A DNA stretch of 64,000 bases from Sorangium cellulosum (lineage in GTDB: Bacteria > Myxococcota_A > Polyangia > Polyangiales > Polyangiaceae): positions 7,146,501-7,210,500 of the forward strand of contig NZ_CP012670.1 of assembly GCF_004135735.1 (NCBI RefSeq), read 5' to 3'. Shown piece by piece: positions 8,446 to 17,506 of the stretch (the first letter of the stretch is position 1; each line of letters opens with the position of its first letter). A model generated the notes under the pieces. That model made no database searches. It worked only from the letters and a program-made list of their open reading frames with translations, and was not told the origin of the DNA. Both the position numbers and the translations under genes were made by a program.

Positions 8446-9600
8446 ATGGCCAAGAAGGTGGAATCGATCGGCATCAAGAGGGTGGAGGCGCTGCACTATT
8501 ACGTGCGCGACCTGGAGCGGAGCCGCAGGTTCTACACGGAGAAGCTCGACTTCCAGGAGATCGCCGCGAGCTCGCCGGAGCTGACGGCCGCGGCGGCGCA
8601 GCGATCGGCCGTCTTCCAGGCCGGCGCGTGCACGATCGTGTGCTCGCAGCCGATCGGCGAGGGCGGGCGGGCGTGGCGTTACCTGCGCAAGCACCCCGAC
8701 GGCGTGGGCACGATCGTCTTCGAGGTCGAGGACATAGGCCGCGCCTTCCGGCTGCTGGACGGCCGCGGGGGCACGCCGATCGACGAGATCCACCGGGTGA
8801 CGGAGGGGGGCGGCACCTTCGCCTCGTTCTCGATCACGACGCCGTTCGGCGACACCACCTTCCGCTTCGTGGAGCGGCGCGGCTACCCGTCGCTGTTCCC
8901 CGGCTGCGTGGCGCACGGCGCGCCGCGCGGGGGCGAGAACCGGCTCCGGATCACCGGGTTCGATCACATCACCTCGAACTTCCAGACCATGGCGCCCGCC
9001 CTGCTCTGGATGGAGCACGTGCTCGGGCTCGAGCCGTTCTGGAAGATCGAATTTCACACGAACGACGTCGCGAGGGGCGCGGATCACGGCTCGGGCCTGC
9101 GGTCCGCCGTGATGTGGGACCCGGCCTCGGGCGTGAAGTTCGCGAACAACGAGCCCTACCGGCCCTACTTCAAGACCTCGCAGATCAACGTCTTCAACGA
9201 GGAGCACCGCGGCGACGGCGTGCAGCACGTGGCGCTCGCCGTGGACGACCTCATCGCGGCCGTGCGCGGGATGCGGGCGCGGGGCGTGGAGTTCATGCCG
9301 ACCCCGGCCGCCTACTACGAGCTCCTGCCCGAGCGCCTGCGGCAGCTCGGCGTCGGGTCGATCGACGAGGACGTCGCGGCGCTGCGCGATCTCGAGATCC
9401 TCGTGGACGGCGACGGGGCGAGGTCCTACCTGCTCCAGATCTTCCTCAAGGAGTCGGCGGGCACGCACCGCGATCCCGGCGCCGGGCCGTTCTTCTTCGA
9501 GCTCATCCAGCGCAAGGGGGATCGGGGCTTCGGCGCCGGCAATTTCCGGGCGCTCTTCGAGAGCATCGAGCGGCAGCAGAAGGCGGAGGGCCAGGGCTGA
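8446..9600 (+). CDS. hppD: 4-hydroxyphenylpyruvate dioxygenase
   Basis: 384 residues, two tandem VOC-fold halves. The Fe(II) ligands of the family are present: His174 in GFDHITSNF, His261 in GVQHVALAVDD, and Glu352 in PFFFELIQRKGD. The C-terminal helix GFGAGNFRALFESIE that gates the active site is intact. It converts 4-hydroxyphenylpyruvate to homogentisate with O2. Its TGA overlaps the ATG of the homogentisate dioxygenase gene. The start is ATG 8446 with GGAGGATCCCG upstream. Confidence 0.97.
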   Translation: MAKKVESIGIKRVEALHYYVRDLERSRRFYTEKLDFQEIAASSPELTAAAAQRSAVFQAGACTIVCSQPIGEGGRAWRYLRKHPDGVGTIVFEVEDIGRAFRLLDGRGGTPIDEIHRVTEGGGTFASFSITTPFGDTTFRFVERRGYPSLFPGCVAHGAPRGGENRLRITGFDHITSNFQTMAPALLWMEHVLGLEPFWKIEFHTNDVARGADHGSGLRSAVMWDPASGVKFANNEPYRPYFKTSQINVFNEEHRGDGVQHVALAVDDLIAAVRGMRARGVEFMPTPAAYYELLPERLRQLGVGSIDEDVAALRDLEILVDGDGARSYLLQIFLKESAGTHRDPGAGPFFFELIQRKGDRGFGAGNFRALFESIERQQKAEGQG

Positions 9601-10760
9601 TGCTCGACCGCGTCGCCGTCGGGAGCATCCCGCCCAAGCACCACATCGCGCACCGGGGCGCGGCGGGGGAGCTCCGCTACGAGGAGTGCCTGACGCGCGG
9701 GGGCTTCGACGGCCCGTACACCATCGCCTACCACGAGCGCAGGCCGCACGAGCACCGCGTCGCCGAGATCGCGCACGGCTTCGCGCTGCCGGTCGCCGCG
9801 CCGCCGCGGCCGCTCGCGAAGCGGCACTACCGGTCGCAGGATCTGCCGCGGCGGGGCGGGCCCGCGATCGACTGCCGCGTGCCGCTCCTCTTCAACGACG
9901 ACGTGGTGATCGGGCTCGCCCAGCCGGACGCCGCCGATCCGGTGTACTTCGCGGACGCCGACGCCGACGAGCTCTTCTTCATCTTCCAGGGGGGCGGCGT
10001 CCTGCGCACGATGCTCGGCGATCTCCGCTTCGAGCAGGACGACTACGTCGTCATCCCGCGCGGCCTGTTCCACCGCTTCCTCCCCGACCCCGCGCCGCAG
10101 CGGTGGCTCTCGATCGAGGCCGCGGACCTCCACCTGCCGCGCAAGTGGCGCAACGAGGTCGGCCAGCTACGGATGGACGCGCCCTACTCGCACCGCGACT
10201 TCCGGCGGCCCACGTTCGTCGGCCCGCTCGACGAGGGCCTCCGCGCGCTCGTGGTGAAGCGCGGCGGCGCCTTCCACGGCTTCACGTGCGCGCGCACGCC
10301 GCTCGACGTCATCGGCTGGGACGGGGCGGTGTACCCGTTCGTGTTCCCGATCCTGCGCTTCCAGGCGCGCGTCGGGCTCGTGCACCTGCCGCCGGACTGG
10401 CACGGGACGTTCGCGGCGCGGGGCGCCCTGATCTGCAGCTTCGTGCCGCGCCCGCTCGACTTCCACCCGGAGGCGATCCCCTGCCCCTACCCCCACGCGT
10501 CCGTCGACTGCGACGAGCTCCTGTTCTACTGCCGCGGCAACTTCACCTCGCGCCGCGGCGTCGGCCCCGGCAGCATCTCGCACCATCCGGCGGGCATCCC
10601 GCACGGGCCGCACCCCGGCGCGTACGAGGCGAGCCTCGGCGCCCGCGAGACGTCCGAGCTCGCCGTCATGCTCGACACGACGCGCCCGCTCACGCCCACC
10701 CCGTCCGCGCTCGCGGTGGAGGACCCGGGCTACCAGGACAGCTTCATCGCCGCCCCCTGA
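9600..10760 (+). CDS. hmgA: Homogentisate 1,2-dioxygenase
   Basis: 386 residues in the cupin-type ring-cleavage family. The C-terminal block YPHASVDCDELLFYCRGNF provides the His and Glu iron ligands, and HPAGIPHGPHPG provides the distal His. The protein is shorter than the proteobacterial/eukaryotic enzyme (about 430-445 residues) and belongs to the shorter bacterial branch. It opens homogentisate to maleylacetoacetate, completing HPP to homogentisate to maleylacetoacetate to fumarylacetoacetate to fumarate plus acetoacetate within one transcription unit. The ATG at 9600 shares its A with the upstream TGA. Confidence 0.95.
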   Translation: MLDRVAVGSIPPKHHIAHRGAAGELRYEECLTRGGFDGPYTIAYHERRPHEHRVAEIAHGFALPVAAPPRPLAKRHYRSQDLPRRGGPAIDCRVPLLFNDDVVIGLAQPDAADPVYFADADADELFFIFQGGGVLRTMLGDLRFEQDDYVVIPRGLFHRFLPDPAPQRWLSIEAADLHLPRKWRNEVGQLRMDAPYSHRDFRRPTFVGPLDEGLRALVVKRGGAFHGFTCARTPLDVIGWDGAVYPFVFPILRFQARVGLVHLPPDWHGTFAARGALICSFVPRPLDFHPEAIPCPYPHASVDCDELLFYCRGNFTSRRGVGPGSISHHPAGIPHGPHPGAYEASLGARETSELAVMLDTTRPLTPTPSALAVEDPGYQDSFIAAP

Positions 10761-10770
10761 GCTGCCCGGG

Positions 10771-11877
10771 CTACTTCCTGGGCGTCTTCCCGAGCCGCTC
10801 GAGCAGCGCGCGCACGAGCAGCGGCCACGCGACCGTGGCGTCCGCGTACACCTCGGCGAAGCGGCCGCCCTCGTGCGGGGGCTTGAACTTCCCCCAGCTC
10901 ACGCCCTCGGAGTAGGTGCAGCCGGAGAGGCCGCCCCAGTGCACGGGCTCGGGGCAGATGCGGACGCCGTACTGGAAGCGCGGGTGCTCGACCTCGATGC
11001 CGAGGCGGTCGCCGACGATGTCGTAGAACGGCGCGACCTGCTGCGCCCAGTTGCGCGGGACGCCGCCGCCGATGGTGAAGATGCCGAGGCGCTTCTTCTT
11101 GCGGACCAGGCGGGCGTAGCTGAGCAGGTCGAGGAAGGGGTTGTACGACGGCGGCACGGCCTCGCGCCACACGTCGAAGCCCGGCTCGCCGCCGTGCTGC
11201 GCCTTCACCTTGCGCAGCATCCACGTCGCGACGTCCAGGCCCATCTCGCTGTCGGTGAACGCCGGCACGTAGACGGGGACGTCGTGGAGGTAGGCGCTCC
11301 GGAGCACGCCGGGCGAGTCCCCCATCTCGGCCAGGGCCTTGCCGAGCTGGCGGCAGATGATCTCGCTCGACCACGGCGTGGTCGGGTCCAGCTTGTCGAG
11401 CTCGTCGCGGACGAAGACCTCGATGGCGTTGAGGTTCTTCTCCATCTCGAGCGTGTCGTAGACGCGGTTGTACCCCTTCTCGAAGTACGTCTCGTCGGAG
11501 ATGGTCGGGTTCGCCTTGTAGTGGGTCAGGCCGACCGCCTCGCTGAGCCCGTGCGCCATGAGCGCGCCGGTGCTGACGATGCAGTCGATCATGCCTGCCT
11601 CGATCATCCGGACGATGACGACGCCCATCTTGGCGACCGTCATCGCGCCGGAGAAGGTCGCGACGACGAGGCAGTCGTCGTCGCGCACCATCGCCTCGAG
11701 CACGTCGCACGCCTCGCCGAGCGCGCGGCCGCTGAACGCGGTCTTGCTCATGGCGCGGATCAGGTCGTCGAACGAGTCGATCTTCAGCGGGTCGAGCGCC
11801 TCGAGCGGGACGAGCTTGTCTTCAACGCCGTCGCTGAGGTTGCGGTGCGAGGAACGCGGAGCCTTCGGGGAGGACAT
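10771..11877 (-). CDS. Deoxyhypusine synthase family protein
   Basis: 368 residues. The family signature is clear: TFSGAMTVAKMG, DCIVSTGALMAHGLSEA, an NAD-site stretch FTIGGGVPRNW, and EGVSWGKF containing the Lys330 that forms the covalent aminobutyl intermediate in the eukaryotic enzyme. Bacteria have no eIF5A; characterised bacterial homologues make homospermidine or modify other amines, so the product here is probably a polyamine, but this is inference. The ATG at 11877 was chosen because conservation begins there; an upstream in-frame extension to 11982 is non-conserved and would overlap the neighbouring gene. Convergent with hmgA, only 10 bp apart. Confidence 0.85.
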   Translation of the reverse strand: MSSPKAPRSSHRNLSDGVEDKLVPLEALDPLKIDSFDDLIRAMSKTAFSGRALGEACDVLEAMVRDDDCLVVATFSGAMTVAKMGVVIVRMIEAGMIDCIVSTGALMAHGLSEAVGLTHYKANPTISDETYFEKGYNRVYDTLEMEKNLNAIEVFVRDELDKLDPTTPWSSEIICRQLGKALAEMGDSPGVLRSAYLHDVPVYVPAFTDSEMGLDVATWMLRKVKAQHGGEPGFDVWREAVPPSYNPFLDLLSYARLVRKKKRLGIFTIGGGVPRNWAQQVAPFYDIVGDRLGIEVEHPRFQYGVRICPEPVHWGGLSGCTYSEGVSWGKFKPPHEGGRFAEVYADATVAWPLLVRALLERLGKTPRK

Positions 11878-11957
11878 GGCGCGCGAACATATAGCCGCGC
11901 AAGGGGGAGGCCGTCGAGCCCGAAGGCCCCGGCTTCCGCCTCTTCCGTGAGGCGATC

Positions 11958-14900
11958 TCAAGGGCGGAGGGACAGCGAGCACGCGAGCCGGCGCAGCGGG
12001 CCGCCGCGCCGTCCGTCGTCGTCGCCGATGTCGTGAGCTCCGCCCTCGGCGCGCCGCGCGGCGAGGTCGGCGCGCACGAACGCGAGCGGGCCCGGCCCCC
12101 GCGCTGCGCCCGGCGGCAGCGCGCCCCGCGCTGCGGGATCGAGCAGCGCGGTGATCCCCGTCACGCAGGCGTCGGCGCCTGACACACGGACGTCATAGAC
12201 GGCCTCGCGCGCGGGCGCGGCGCGGCCGTCGACGATCACGACGGCGCTCGCGCGGCCCACCAGGAAGCGCGTCCCGCGCGGCCGCGCGCCGCACGCCGGC
12301 AGGCGCGTGAGCGTCCGGCGGAGGCTCGGGGCGACCTCCCAGCCGTCGAGGGGCAAGCGCGGCGGGGGCGCTGCGGTCACGCCTCGCGCGCCCTGCGCGG
12401 GCGGCGGGATCGGCACGGTGCGGCCGAGCGCGAGATCGCCGAGGTCGAGCAGCAGCGGGACGCCGGCGGCCGTCGGCGGCCCGAGCGCGCGCGCGCCGCG
12501 GCTCGCGAGCGAGGCGATGGGCCGCGGGGCCTCGCCGGAGGACCAGACGAGGAGCGAGGTGCCGCGGAGCCACGCGATCGGTCCGTCGGGCGCCTCGCTG
12601 AAGGCGACCTCGGCCTCGGGCAGCAGCGCCTCTGGCACCTCCGCGATCTCGGCGCCGCGGCCAGGCCGCGCCCGGATCAGCAGGTCGCGGCCGGCGGCGC
12701 GCACCCCGAAGAGGGTCCGATCGCCGGACGCCGCGAACCTCGCGAGGGTCGCGTCCAGCCCGACGCCGTGGGGCGCGGGGCCGGTCCACGATCGAACCCG
12801 GCCCTGGTGCTCCCCGGGATCGAACCACCGCAGCGTCCACGTCCCCCGGGTCGTCCGGGCGATCGGACCCCGCTGGCCGGCGCCGGGCGCGGCGGCGCCG
12901 GGCGCGCGCACCTCGAGCGCGGCGACGGGGGAGAGCATGCCCCGGCGCGTGTCGCTCACGAGGGCGGAGACGGGCCGCTGGCCCGTCGAGCCGGGCCGCG
13001 CGTCCCCGGCGACGATCGCGAGCCGCTCCTGCGCGTCGCGCGGCGGCGGCACCCCCGGCCGGGCGCTCGGCCCCGGCAGCGTCGTGCAGACGAGCGCGCG
13101 CTCCGGGAGCTCGGGCGGCGGCGCGCCGTGGGGCAGCAGCAGCGTCCCGGCCTGCGACGCCGGCGCGGGGGAGCGCGTGTCCGGCGCGGGGGGCGCCCCC
13201 GGCGCAGGGAGCGCCCCCGGCGTGGATCCCGCCGGTCCCCAGCCGACGCGGAGGTGCCCGTCGATCTTGAGGCCGACCTCGTTCACCGCCAGCGCGCCCG
13301 GCGCCTCGAGCAGGTCACCGAGCGCCGCGATCGCCTCCGTCACGCGGGCCGGGGTCTCGATCGGGAGCCACGAGCGGCCGGCGTCGGTCGACGCGAGCAC
13401 CTGCGCGTGCCCGACGGCGACGCCGTGGCCGGCGTGGATCACGGCGCGCGCGGCGCCGTCCAGGCGAGCCCGCGAGGCCTCCCCGCCCGGCGGCGCGACG
13501 ACGGCGGTGAGCGCGCCGTCCTGATCGGCCACCACGAACGACAGGGCGCCGTCGAGCCCCTCCTCGATGGGGCTGATCACGTGGAGATCGCCCCCCTCGC
13601 GGCGCAGCCCGCCGAGCGGGATCAGCGGCTCCTCCCTGCCGCGCGCGTCGATCACCGCGACGTGCACCCCGCGAGCGGCGCGCGCCGCGGTGGGGTCGCC
13701 GCCGCCCGCGCCGGGCGCGTCGCCCGCGACAGGCCCGGCGCCGTCGCGCTGGGCACCGTCGCGCGGGGTGCCGTCACGGGGGGCGCGGTCGCTGTCCCAG
13801 AGGCCGCGCACGATCGCGATCCGGCCGTCGGCGAGCGGGCCCGCGCCGCGCCAGTGGATGTCGGCGCCCGCGCGGACGGGGATCCATCGCCCGCTCGGCT
13901 GGCGCACGCACGCGCTGCCCTCCTCGTCCGCGCCGCACGGCGCGAGCAGCATCGCACCGCCGCTCGGGGACACGCGGAGCGCTGCCTCGCCGCTCCGCAG
14001 CACGACCGGCGGCGCGCCGCCGAGGCGGCCCCCGGCCAGCTCGATCCTGCGCACGCCGAACGGGTCGTGCGGCCGGTCCGACGCCTCGTCGCCGAGCGCG
14101 CAGGCGATCCACGCCGCGCGCCCGGCGCGGCCGACGCCGCAGGCGCCGACCCCGCTCCCGCGGCCGAAGACGACGAGGTCGCGCGGCGCGCCGGAGGCGA
14201 TGTCCACGCGGGCGAGGAGGCCGTGGCTCGCCGCGATCGCGGCGCCCGCCCCCGCGGCGGCGCCGCCCGAGATCGCGACCTCGAGCGGAGCGCGCCCGGT
14301 CTCGTGGATCCAGCGGAGCAGCGGCGCGCCCTCGGCGGGGTCGGGCGCGCTGCTTCCGGGCGCGAGCCGCGCCTCGGCGACGAGGACGACCGCCTCGCGC
14401 TCCCCCGCTGGCGCGCCCGCGCCGTGCCCCGCTGGCGCGCCCGCGCCATGCAGGAGCGCGCGCAGCTCGCCGCCGCGCAGGCGCAGGTCGGAGACGTGGA
14501 GCGGGGCGGCAGGGTCGGCCACCGGATCCTCGTGGCGGACCGGCGCCGCCCGGTCGCTTCGGCCCTCGGCCTCCGCGCGGCCCGTGGCGCGCCGCGCCGG
14601 GGTGACGGGGCGCCAGGAGGCCCCGCCGTCGGCGGTGACCGCGAGCCCCGCTGCCTCGAAGAGCCCGGCCCCTTGCTGCAGGTCGCGGAACGCGACCGCG
14701 CGGAGCGGCAGCGCGGGCAGGCCCGGCAGGGTGCGCGGCTGCCCCGTGTCGACGTCGAGGAAGCTCGGGAGCTCGGCGGACGCGTCCCAGACCGCGACGA
14801 CGGAGGGCCCGCCGCCGATGCGCAGGAGCTCGGTCCCGGAGCGGGCGAGGAGCACGGGCGCGCCGAGCGGATCGTCGAAGCGATAGACGCCGCGGGTCCC

Positions 14901-15287
14901 GCGCCCGACGACGCGCGCGCCCGCGACGGTGGGCACGAGCGCGAGCTCGAGCAGGGGCTCGGGGCAGGGCGCGGTCTCCGGCCGGACCGCGCCGTCGCTC
15001 GCGACGAGGACGCGCCGGCCGCCGACGAGCGCGAGGGTGCCGCCGGGGACGTCGGGGCCGATCGCGGTCGCGCCGCTCGCGTCGACCCAGCGGGCGGGGG
15101 CGACGGCCGCGGCGGTCGTGGGCGGCCCGGCGTCCGGCGCGGGCGCGCGGCGCTCGGCCGGCGCCGTCCGGGTCGGCGCGCCGCCGCAGCGGGCGAGCGT
15201 GAGCGCGGCGAGGAGCGCGGCGGCGCGCTGCGCGGTCCGGGGGCGCGCTGCGAGGCGGGGGCCCCCCGCCGCTCTGGGCTGCGACAT
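11958..15287 (-). CDS. Very large secreted lipoprotein with Asp-box (sialidase/photosynthesis-factor-like) repeats
   Basis: 1109 residues. Signal peptide AALLAALTLARC with lipobox Cys34, then an Ala/Pro-rich linker. The body is a series of beta-strand repeats with at least two Asp-box motifs (TADGGASWRPV and STDAGRSWLPI, pattern S/T-x-D-x-G-x-x-W), suggesting one or two beta-propellers on the cell surface. The composition is extremely rich in Ala, Gly and Pro. No catalytic residues of sialidases are recognised, so an enzymatic role should not be assumed. ATG 15287 was chosen as the start that places the signal peptide correctly; an open frame continues upstream to 15428. The gene lies downstream of the DUF72 gene on the same strand. 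Confidence 0.8.
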   Translation of the reverse strand: MSQPRAAGGPRLAARPRTAQRAAALLAALTLARCGGAPTRTAPAERRAPAPDAGPPTTAAAVAPARWVDASGATAIGPDVPGGTLALVGGRRVLVASDGAVRPETAPCPEPLLELALVPTVAGARVVGRGTRGVYRFDDPLGAPVLLARSGTELLRIGGGPSVVAVWDASAELPSFLDVDTGQPRTLPGLPALPLRAVAFRDLQQGAGLFEAAGLAVTADGGASWRPVTPARRATGRAEAEGRSDRAAPVRHEDPVADPAAPLHVSDLRLRGGELRALLHGAGAPAGHGAGAPAGEREAVVLVAEARLAPGSSAPDPAEGAPLLRWIHETGRAPLEVAISGGAAAGAGAAIAASHGLLARVDIASGAPRDLVVFGRGSGVGACGVGRAGRAAWIACALGDEASDRPHDPFGVRRIELAGGRLGGAPPVVLRSGEAALRVSPSGGAMLLAPCGADEEGSACVRQPSGRWIPVRAGADIHWRGAGPLADGRIAIVRGLWDSDRAPRDGTPRDGAQRDGAGPVAGDAPGAGGGDPTAARAARGVHVAVIDARGREEPLIPLGGLRREGGDLHVISPIEEGLDGALSFVVADQDGALTAVVAPPGGEASRARLDGAARAVIHAGHGVAVGHAQVLASTDAGRSWLPIETPARVTEAIAALGDLLEAPGALAVNEVGLKIDGHLRVGWGPAGSTPGALPAPGAPPAPDTRSPAPASQAGTLLLPHGAPPPELPERALVCTTLPGPSARPGVPPPRDAQERLAIVAGDARPGSTGQRPVSALVSDTRRGMLSPVAALEVRAPGAAAPGAGQRGPIARTTRGTWTLRWFDPGEHQGRVRSWTGPAPHGVGLDATLARFAASGDRTLFGVRAAGRDLLIRARPGRGAEIAEVPEALLPEAEVAFSEAPDGPIAWLRGTSLLVWSSGEAPRPIASLASRGARALGPPTAAGVPLLLDLGDLALGRTVPIPPPAQGARGVTAAPPPRLPLDGWEVAPSLRRTLTRLPACGARPRGTRFLVGRASAVVIVDGRAAPAREAVYDVRVSGADACVTGITALLDPAARGALPPGAARGPGPLAFVRADLAARRAEGGAHDIGDDDGRRGGPLRRLACSLSLRP

Positions 15288-16515
15288 CGCGCCGGAGACT
15301 ACCGCGGATCCGCGGCGGCGGCGGCGCCGGGCGGCGCGCCGCGCCGTGGAGACGCCGGATCGACCGTGGGCTGCCTCGCGGGATCCCAGGGAGGTCCGCG
15401 GACGCCGAGCGCCGCAGGAGCGGGGCACCTGCGGGGCGTCCGTGAAGGGATGAGGCTGCCGGCGCCGGGGCGGCCTCGTCCGCCGCGCGGGCGGCCTTGC
15501 GGGCGGCGACCAGCGCCATGAGCCCTTTCGCGCCGAGCACGGCGTGATCGGACACGCAGTTGTTGAAGATCACGTGAACCTGCTCTGCCTCGTGGGAGAG
15601 TCGCTCGACGGTCGCGGCCCAGGGATCGAGCTCCGCGGGATCGTAGAGATACCTGAACTTCTCGTGGACGCTCACCGAGGCGTCCCAGGTCTCGCCGCGC
15701 CGGCCGTGGAAGCGCACCACGGCGAGGCGAGGATCGGCGACGAGGGGGGCTGGAGGCATGCTGTTCGCCTTGCCCTGGGGCTCATCGACGATCACGTAGA
15801 AGGCGCCGAGATCGCGCAGAAAGGCGATGACCCGCTCGATCCGGCCGGGGGTCCCCCACGAGGCGTGCCGGAGCTCGACGGCGAACGGAAACCCGTCCAT
15901 GCGCGCGCGGCAGTCCTCGATGGCCCTCACGTGGCCGCGCGTGGCCGTGAACCACGGGGGGAACTGGAAGAGCACGTACCCGAGCCGGCGCGCCTCGCGG
16001 ATCGGCGCGATGGCCCGCCGGAAGCGGTCCCAGAGCGCGTCTGTGGCCTCGGCGGGCAGATCGGGCGGGTAGAGGCGCTGCTTGTCGAGGAGCGCTGCGG
16101 GCAGGGCGCGCTGGAGGTCTGCGGGGAGGCGAGCGGGCTCCACCGGGTGATGGGTGAGCGGCGCGAACGCCTTGAGGTTGATCACGAAATCGGGCGCTGT
16201 CCGCTGGACCCACTGCTCGGCGACGGCGGGGCTCGGGAGGGCGTAATAGCTCGAGTTGACCTCGACCACCGGGAACTGGGAGGCGTAGAACTTGAGCCGT
16301 TGCTCCGGGGTGGCCACGCCCTTCGGATAGAAGCGGCGGCTCTTGATCAAGGTGGGATCGGTCCACCCGGCGGTCCCGGCGAGGATGCGATCCAGGCGGG
16401 CGGGCACGGGGGCGCACGCCGCGAGCGCGGAGGCGCGCAGGAGCCGATCCTCGATGGGATTCGGGGGTTCCTCTGGAAGCGACCGCGGGGGGTCGCGCAG
16501 GGGGGCTTGATGCAT
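13774..16515 (-). CDS. DUF72 protein with no stop after its domain (frame stays open over the next gene)
   Basis: Residues about 40-335 (roughly 16400-15490) are a full DUF72 TIM-barrel domain: GTAGWTDP, FYPKGVATPEQRLKFYAS, FPVVEVNSSYYALP, VLFQFPPWF, RMDGFPFAVELRHASW, VHVIFNNCVSDHA. DUF72 proteins are usually 240-320 residues; their function is unknown. Here the frame has no stop until 13774, running 1.5 kb over the lipoprotein gene in another frame as Arg/Pro-rich low-complexity sequence. The true product almost certainly ends near 15300-15450; a one-base shift would reach a TAG near 15302, just before the lipoprotein start. Either the 3' end carries a frameshift or sequencing error, or the overlong tail is real. 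Only the N-terminal third is trustworthy. Confidence 0.7.
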   Translation of the reverse strand: MHQAPLRDPPRSLPEEPPNPIEDRLLRASALAACAPVPARLDRILAGTAGWTDPTLIKSRRFYPKGVATPEQRLKFYASQFPVVEVNSSYYALPSPAVAEQWVQRTAPDFVINLKAFAPLTHHPVEPARLPADLQRALPAALLDKQRLYPPDLPAEATDALWDRFRRAIAPIREARRLGYVLFQFPPWFTATRGHVRAIEDCRARMDGFPFAVELRHASWGTPGRIERVIAFLRDLGAFYVIVDEPQGKANSMPPAPLVADPRLAVVRFHGRRGETWDASVSVHEKFRYLYDPAELDPWAATVERLSHEAEQVHVIFNNCVSDHAVLGAKGLMALVAARKAARAADEAAPAPAASSLHGRPAGAPLLRRSASADLPGIPRGSPRSIRRLHGAARRPAPPPPRIRGSLRRDVAAQSGGGPPPRSAPPDRAARRRAPRRAHARPLRRRADPDGAGRAPRARAGRRAAHDRRGRRPRPLGRRERRDRDRPRRPRRHPRARRRPARPRRERRRGPAGDRALPRAPARARARAHRRGRARRRARDPRRLSLRRSARRARAPRPLRDRAPAHRRRALRRRGLGRVRRAPELPRRRHGAAAHPAGPARAAAPRGRVPRPAARGRALRGSGARGHRRRRGLLAPRHPGAARHGPRGGRGPKRPGGAGPPRGSGGRPCRPAPRLRPAPARRRAARAPAWRGRASGARRGRASGGARGGRPRRRGAARARKQRARPRRGRAAAPLDPRDRARSARGRDLGRRRRGGGRRDRGEPRPPRPRGHRLRRAARPRRLRPRERGRRLRRRPRRARGVDRLRARRRGVGPAARPVRRAQDRAGRGPPRRRAAGRAAERRGSAPRVPERRCDAARAVRRGRGGQRVRAPAERAMDPRPRGRRHPLARRGPARRRPDRDRARPLGQRPRPP

Positions 16516-17098
16516 GATGGACCCATCCTAAGGCCGCCCCCCCACAGCGGAAGCGCGTGAGGCGCCGCTGCCGCCTTCAATGCCTCCTGTCCGCCGCGTC
16601 CAGCTTCGCGGAATCGCGCCTTGGGACGTGGTGAACGCGTGAGGAACGATGAGGCGGCCGCGTGGAGCCGGCGGCCAGGCTCGGGGCGGCGTCGCCCGCG
16701 GGCTCCTGCGCTCGTGGTCCACTGGCGAGTCGCAGCCCATTGCGATGAGCAACCGAACCTTCTCACACCTTGACGGTGCATTGCGCTGGCTCCCCCCGTC
16801 TTCTCACCTGCCGTGCAGCTCCTGCAGGATCAGCCACACGCGCGGCGCTGGACCGACCGAGGCAGCTTGTCGGGGCGGGGCAGCGGGCGGGCATGGGACC
16901 GCTCGTCGCCCGTTGGCCTGCAATGGACTGTCCACAGCCGATCGCCCTGACGACGTGCTCTTCCGTCGTCCTGTGGCAGCTCGCTGTGGCATCTCGACGC
17001 GATCCTGGAAAACCCAGATTGTTCATGCGCCACCTCGACGCCTGCGCTATACTGGAGATGCAGGGGCTCGGTGCATTCCTGCGCGACAGAGGTGAGAG
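16516..17098. other. Intergenic, 583 bp
   Basis: No coding frame with convincing start, codon pattern or domain. It contains the upstream regions of two divergent genes. A TATACT hexamer at 17047-17052 is a possible -10 element for the downstream small Cys-rich gene, but no matching -35 is seen at normal spacing. Confidence 0.5.
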
Positions 17099-17506
17099 AT
17101 GTATTCAGCGAACCGCCGCAGGAATATCGAGCGTGAAGAGCGTATGGCCCGCCGCGGGCAGCGGGAGCGAGCGGCCGGCAAGCTCCTTCAAAAGATTCCG
17201 GATCTCGAGAGCTTGAGCCTGGAAATCCGTGAGACCCGGCCCAACGCGTCCACGAACGACACGCAGTACATCCGTCGTGTTGTCGTCGAGCACGCGCATG
17301 CGCTGTTCGAGATGCCGTGCTCGTACTCGTCCTGCGACAACGGCGGCTACGACGCGACGCAGGAGATCCTGAGCGCCCTCGCCGCGCGCTCGATGCGCTT
17401 CGAGGGCGAATGCGTTTGCCGGGGGAGCTGCGGCGGCGAGTTCTGCTCCAGGATCCTCCGGTATGTCGCCACGGCCACGTACCGGCCGCGCTCCGACGTA
17501 TCGTAG
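17099..17506 (+). CDS. Small Cys-rich protein of unknown function
   Basis: 135 residues; I do not recognise a named family. A basic N-terminus is followed by a C-terminal half with six cysteines in a compact pattern: Cys74 and Cys79 (EMPCSYSSCD), Cys105 and Cys107 (GECVCRG), Cys111 and Cys116 (CGGEFCSR). This looks like a small zinc- or disulfide-stabilised domain. The helices DATQEILSALAARS and the ending SRILRYVATATYR look like regular secondary structure rather than chance. No signal peptide, so metal binding in the cytoplasm is more likely than disulfides (inference). ATG 17099 follows a good Shine-Dalgarno (AGAGGTGAG); base use is less GC-rich than in flanking spacers. Confidence 0.65.
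   Translation: MYSANRRRNIEREERMARRGQRERAAGKLLQKIPDLESLSLEIRETRPNASTNDTQYIRRVVVEHAHALFEMPCSYSSCDNGGYDATQEILSALAARSMRFEGECVCRGSCGGEFCSRILRYVATATYRPRSDVS

Noticed and set aside
11958-16515. Long Arg/Pro/Ala-rich frames on both strands
   Set aside because: High GC removes stop codons from shadow frames. They have no domains and follow the third-base pattern of the real genes.
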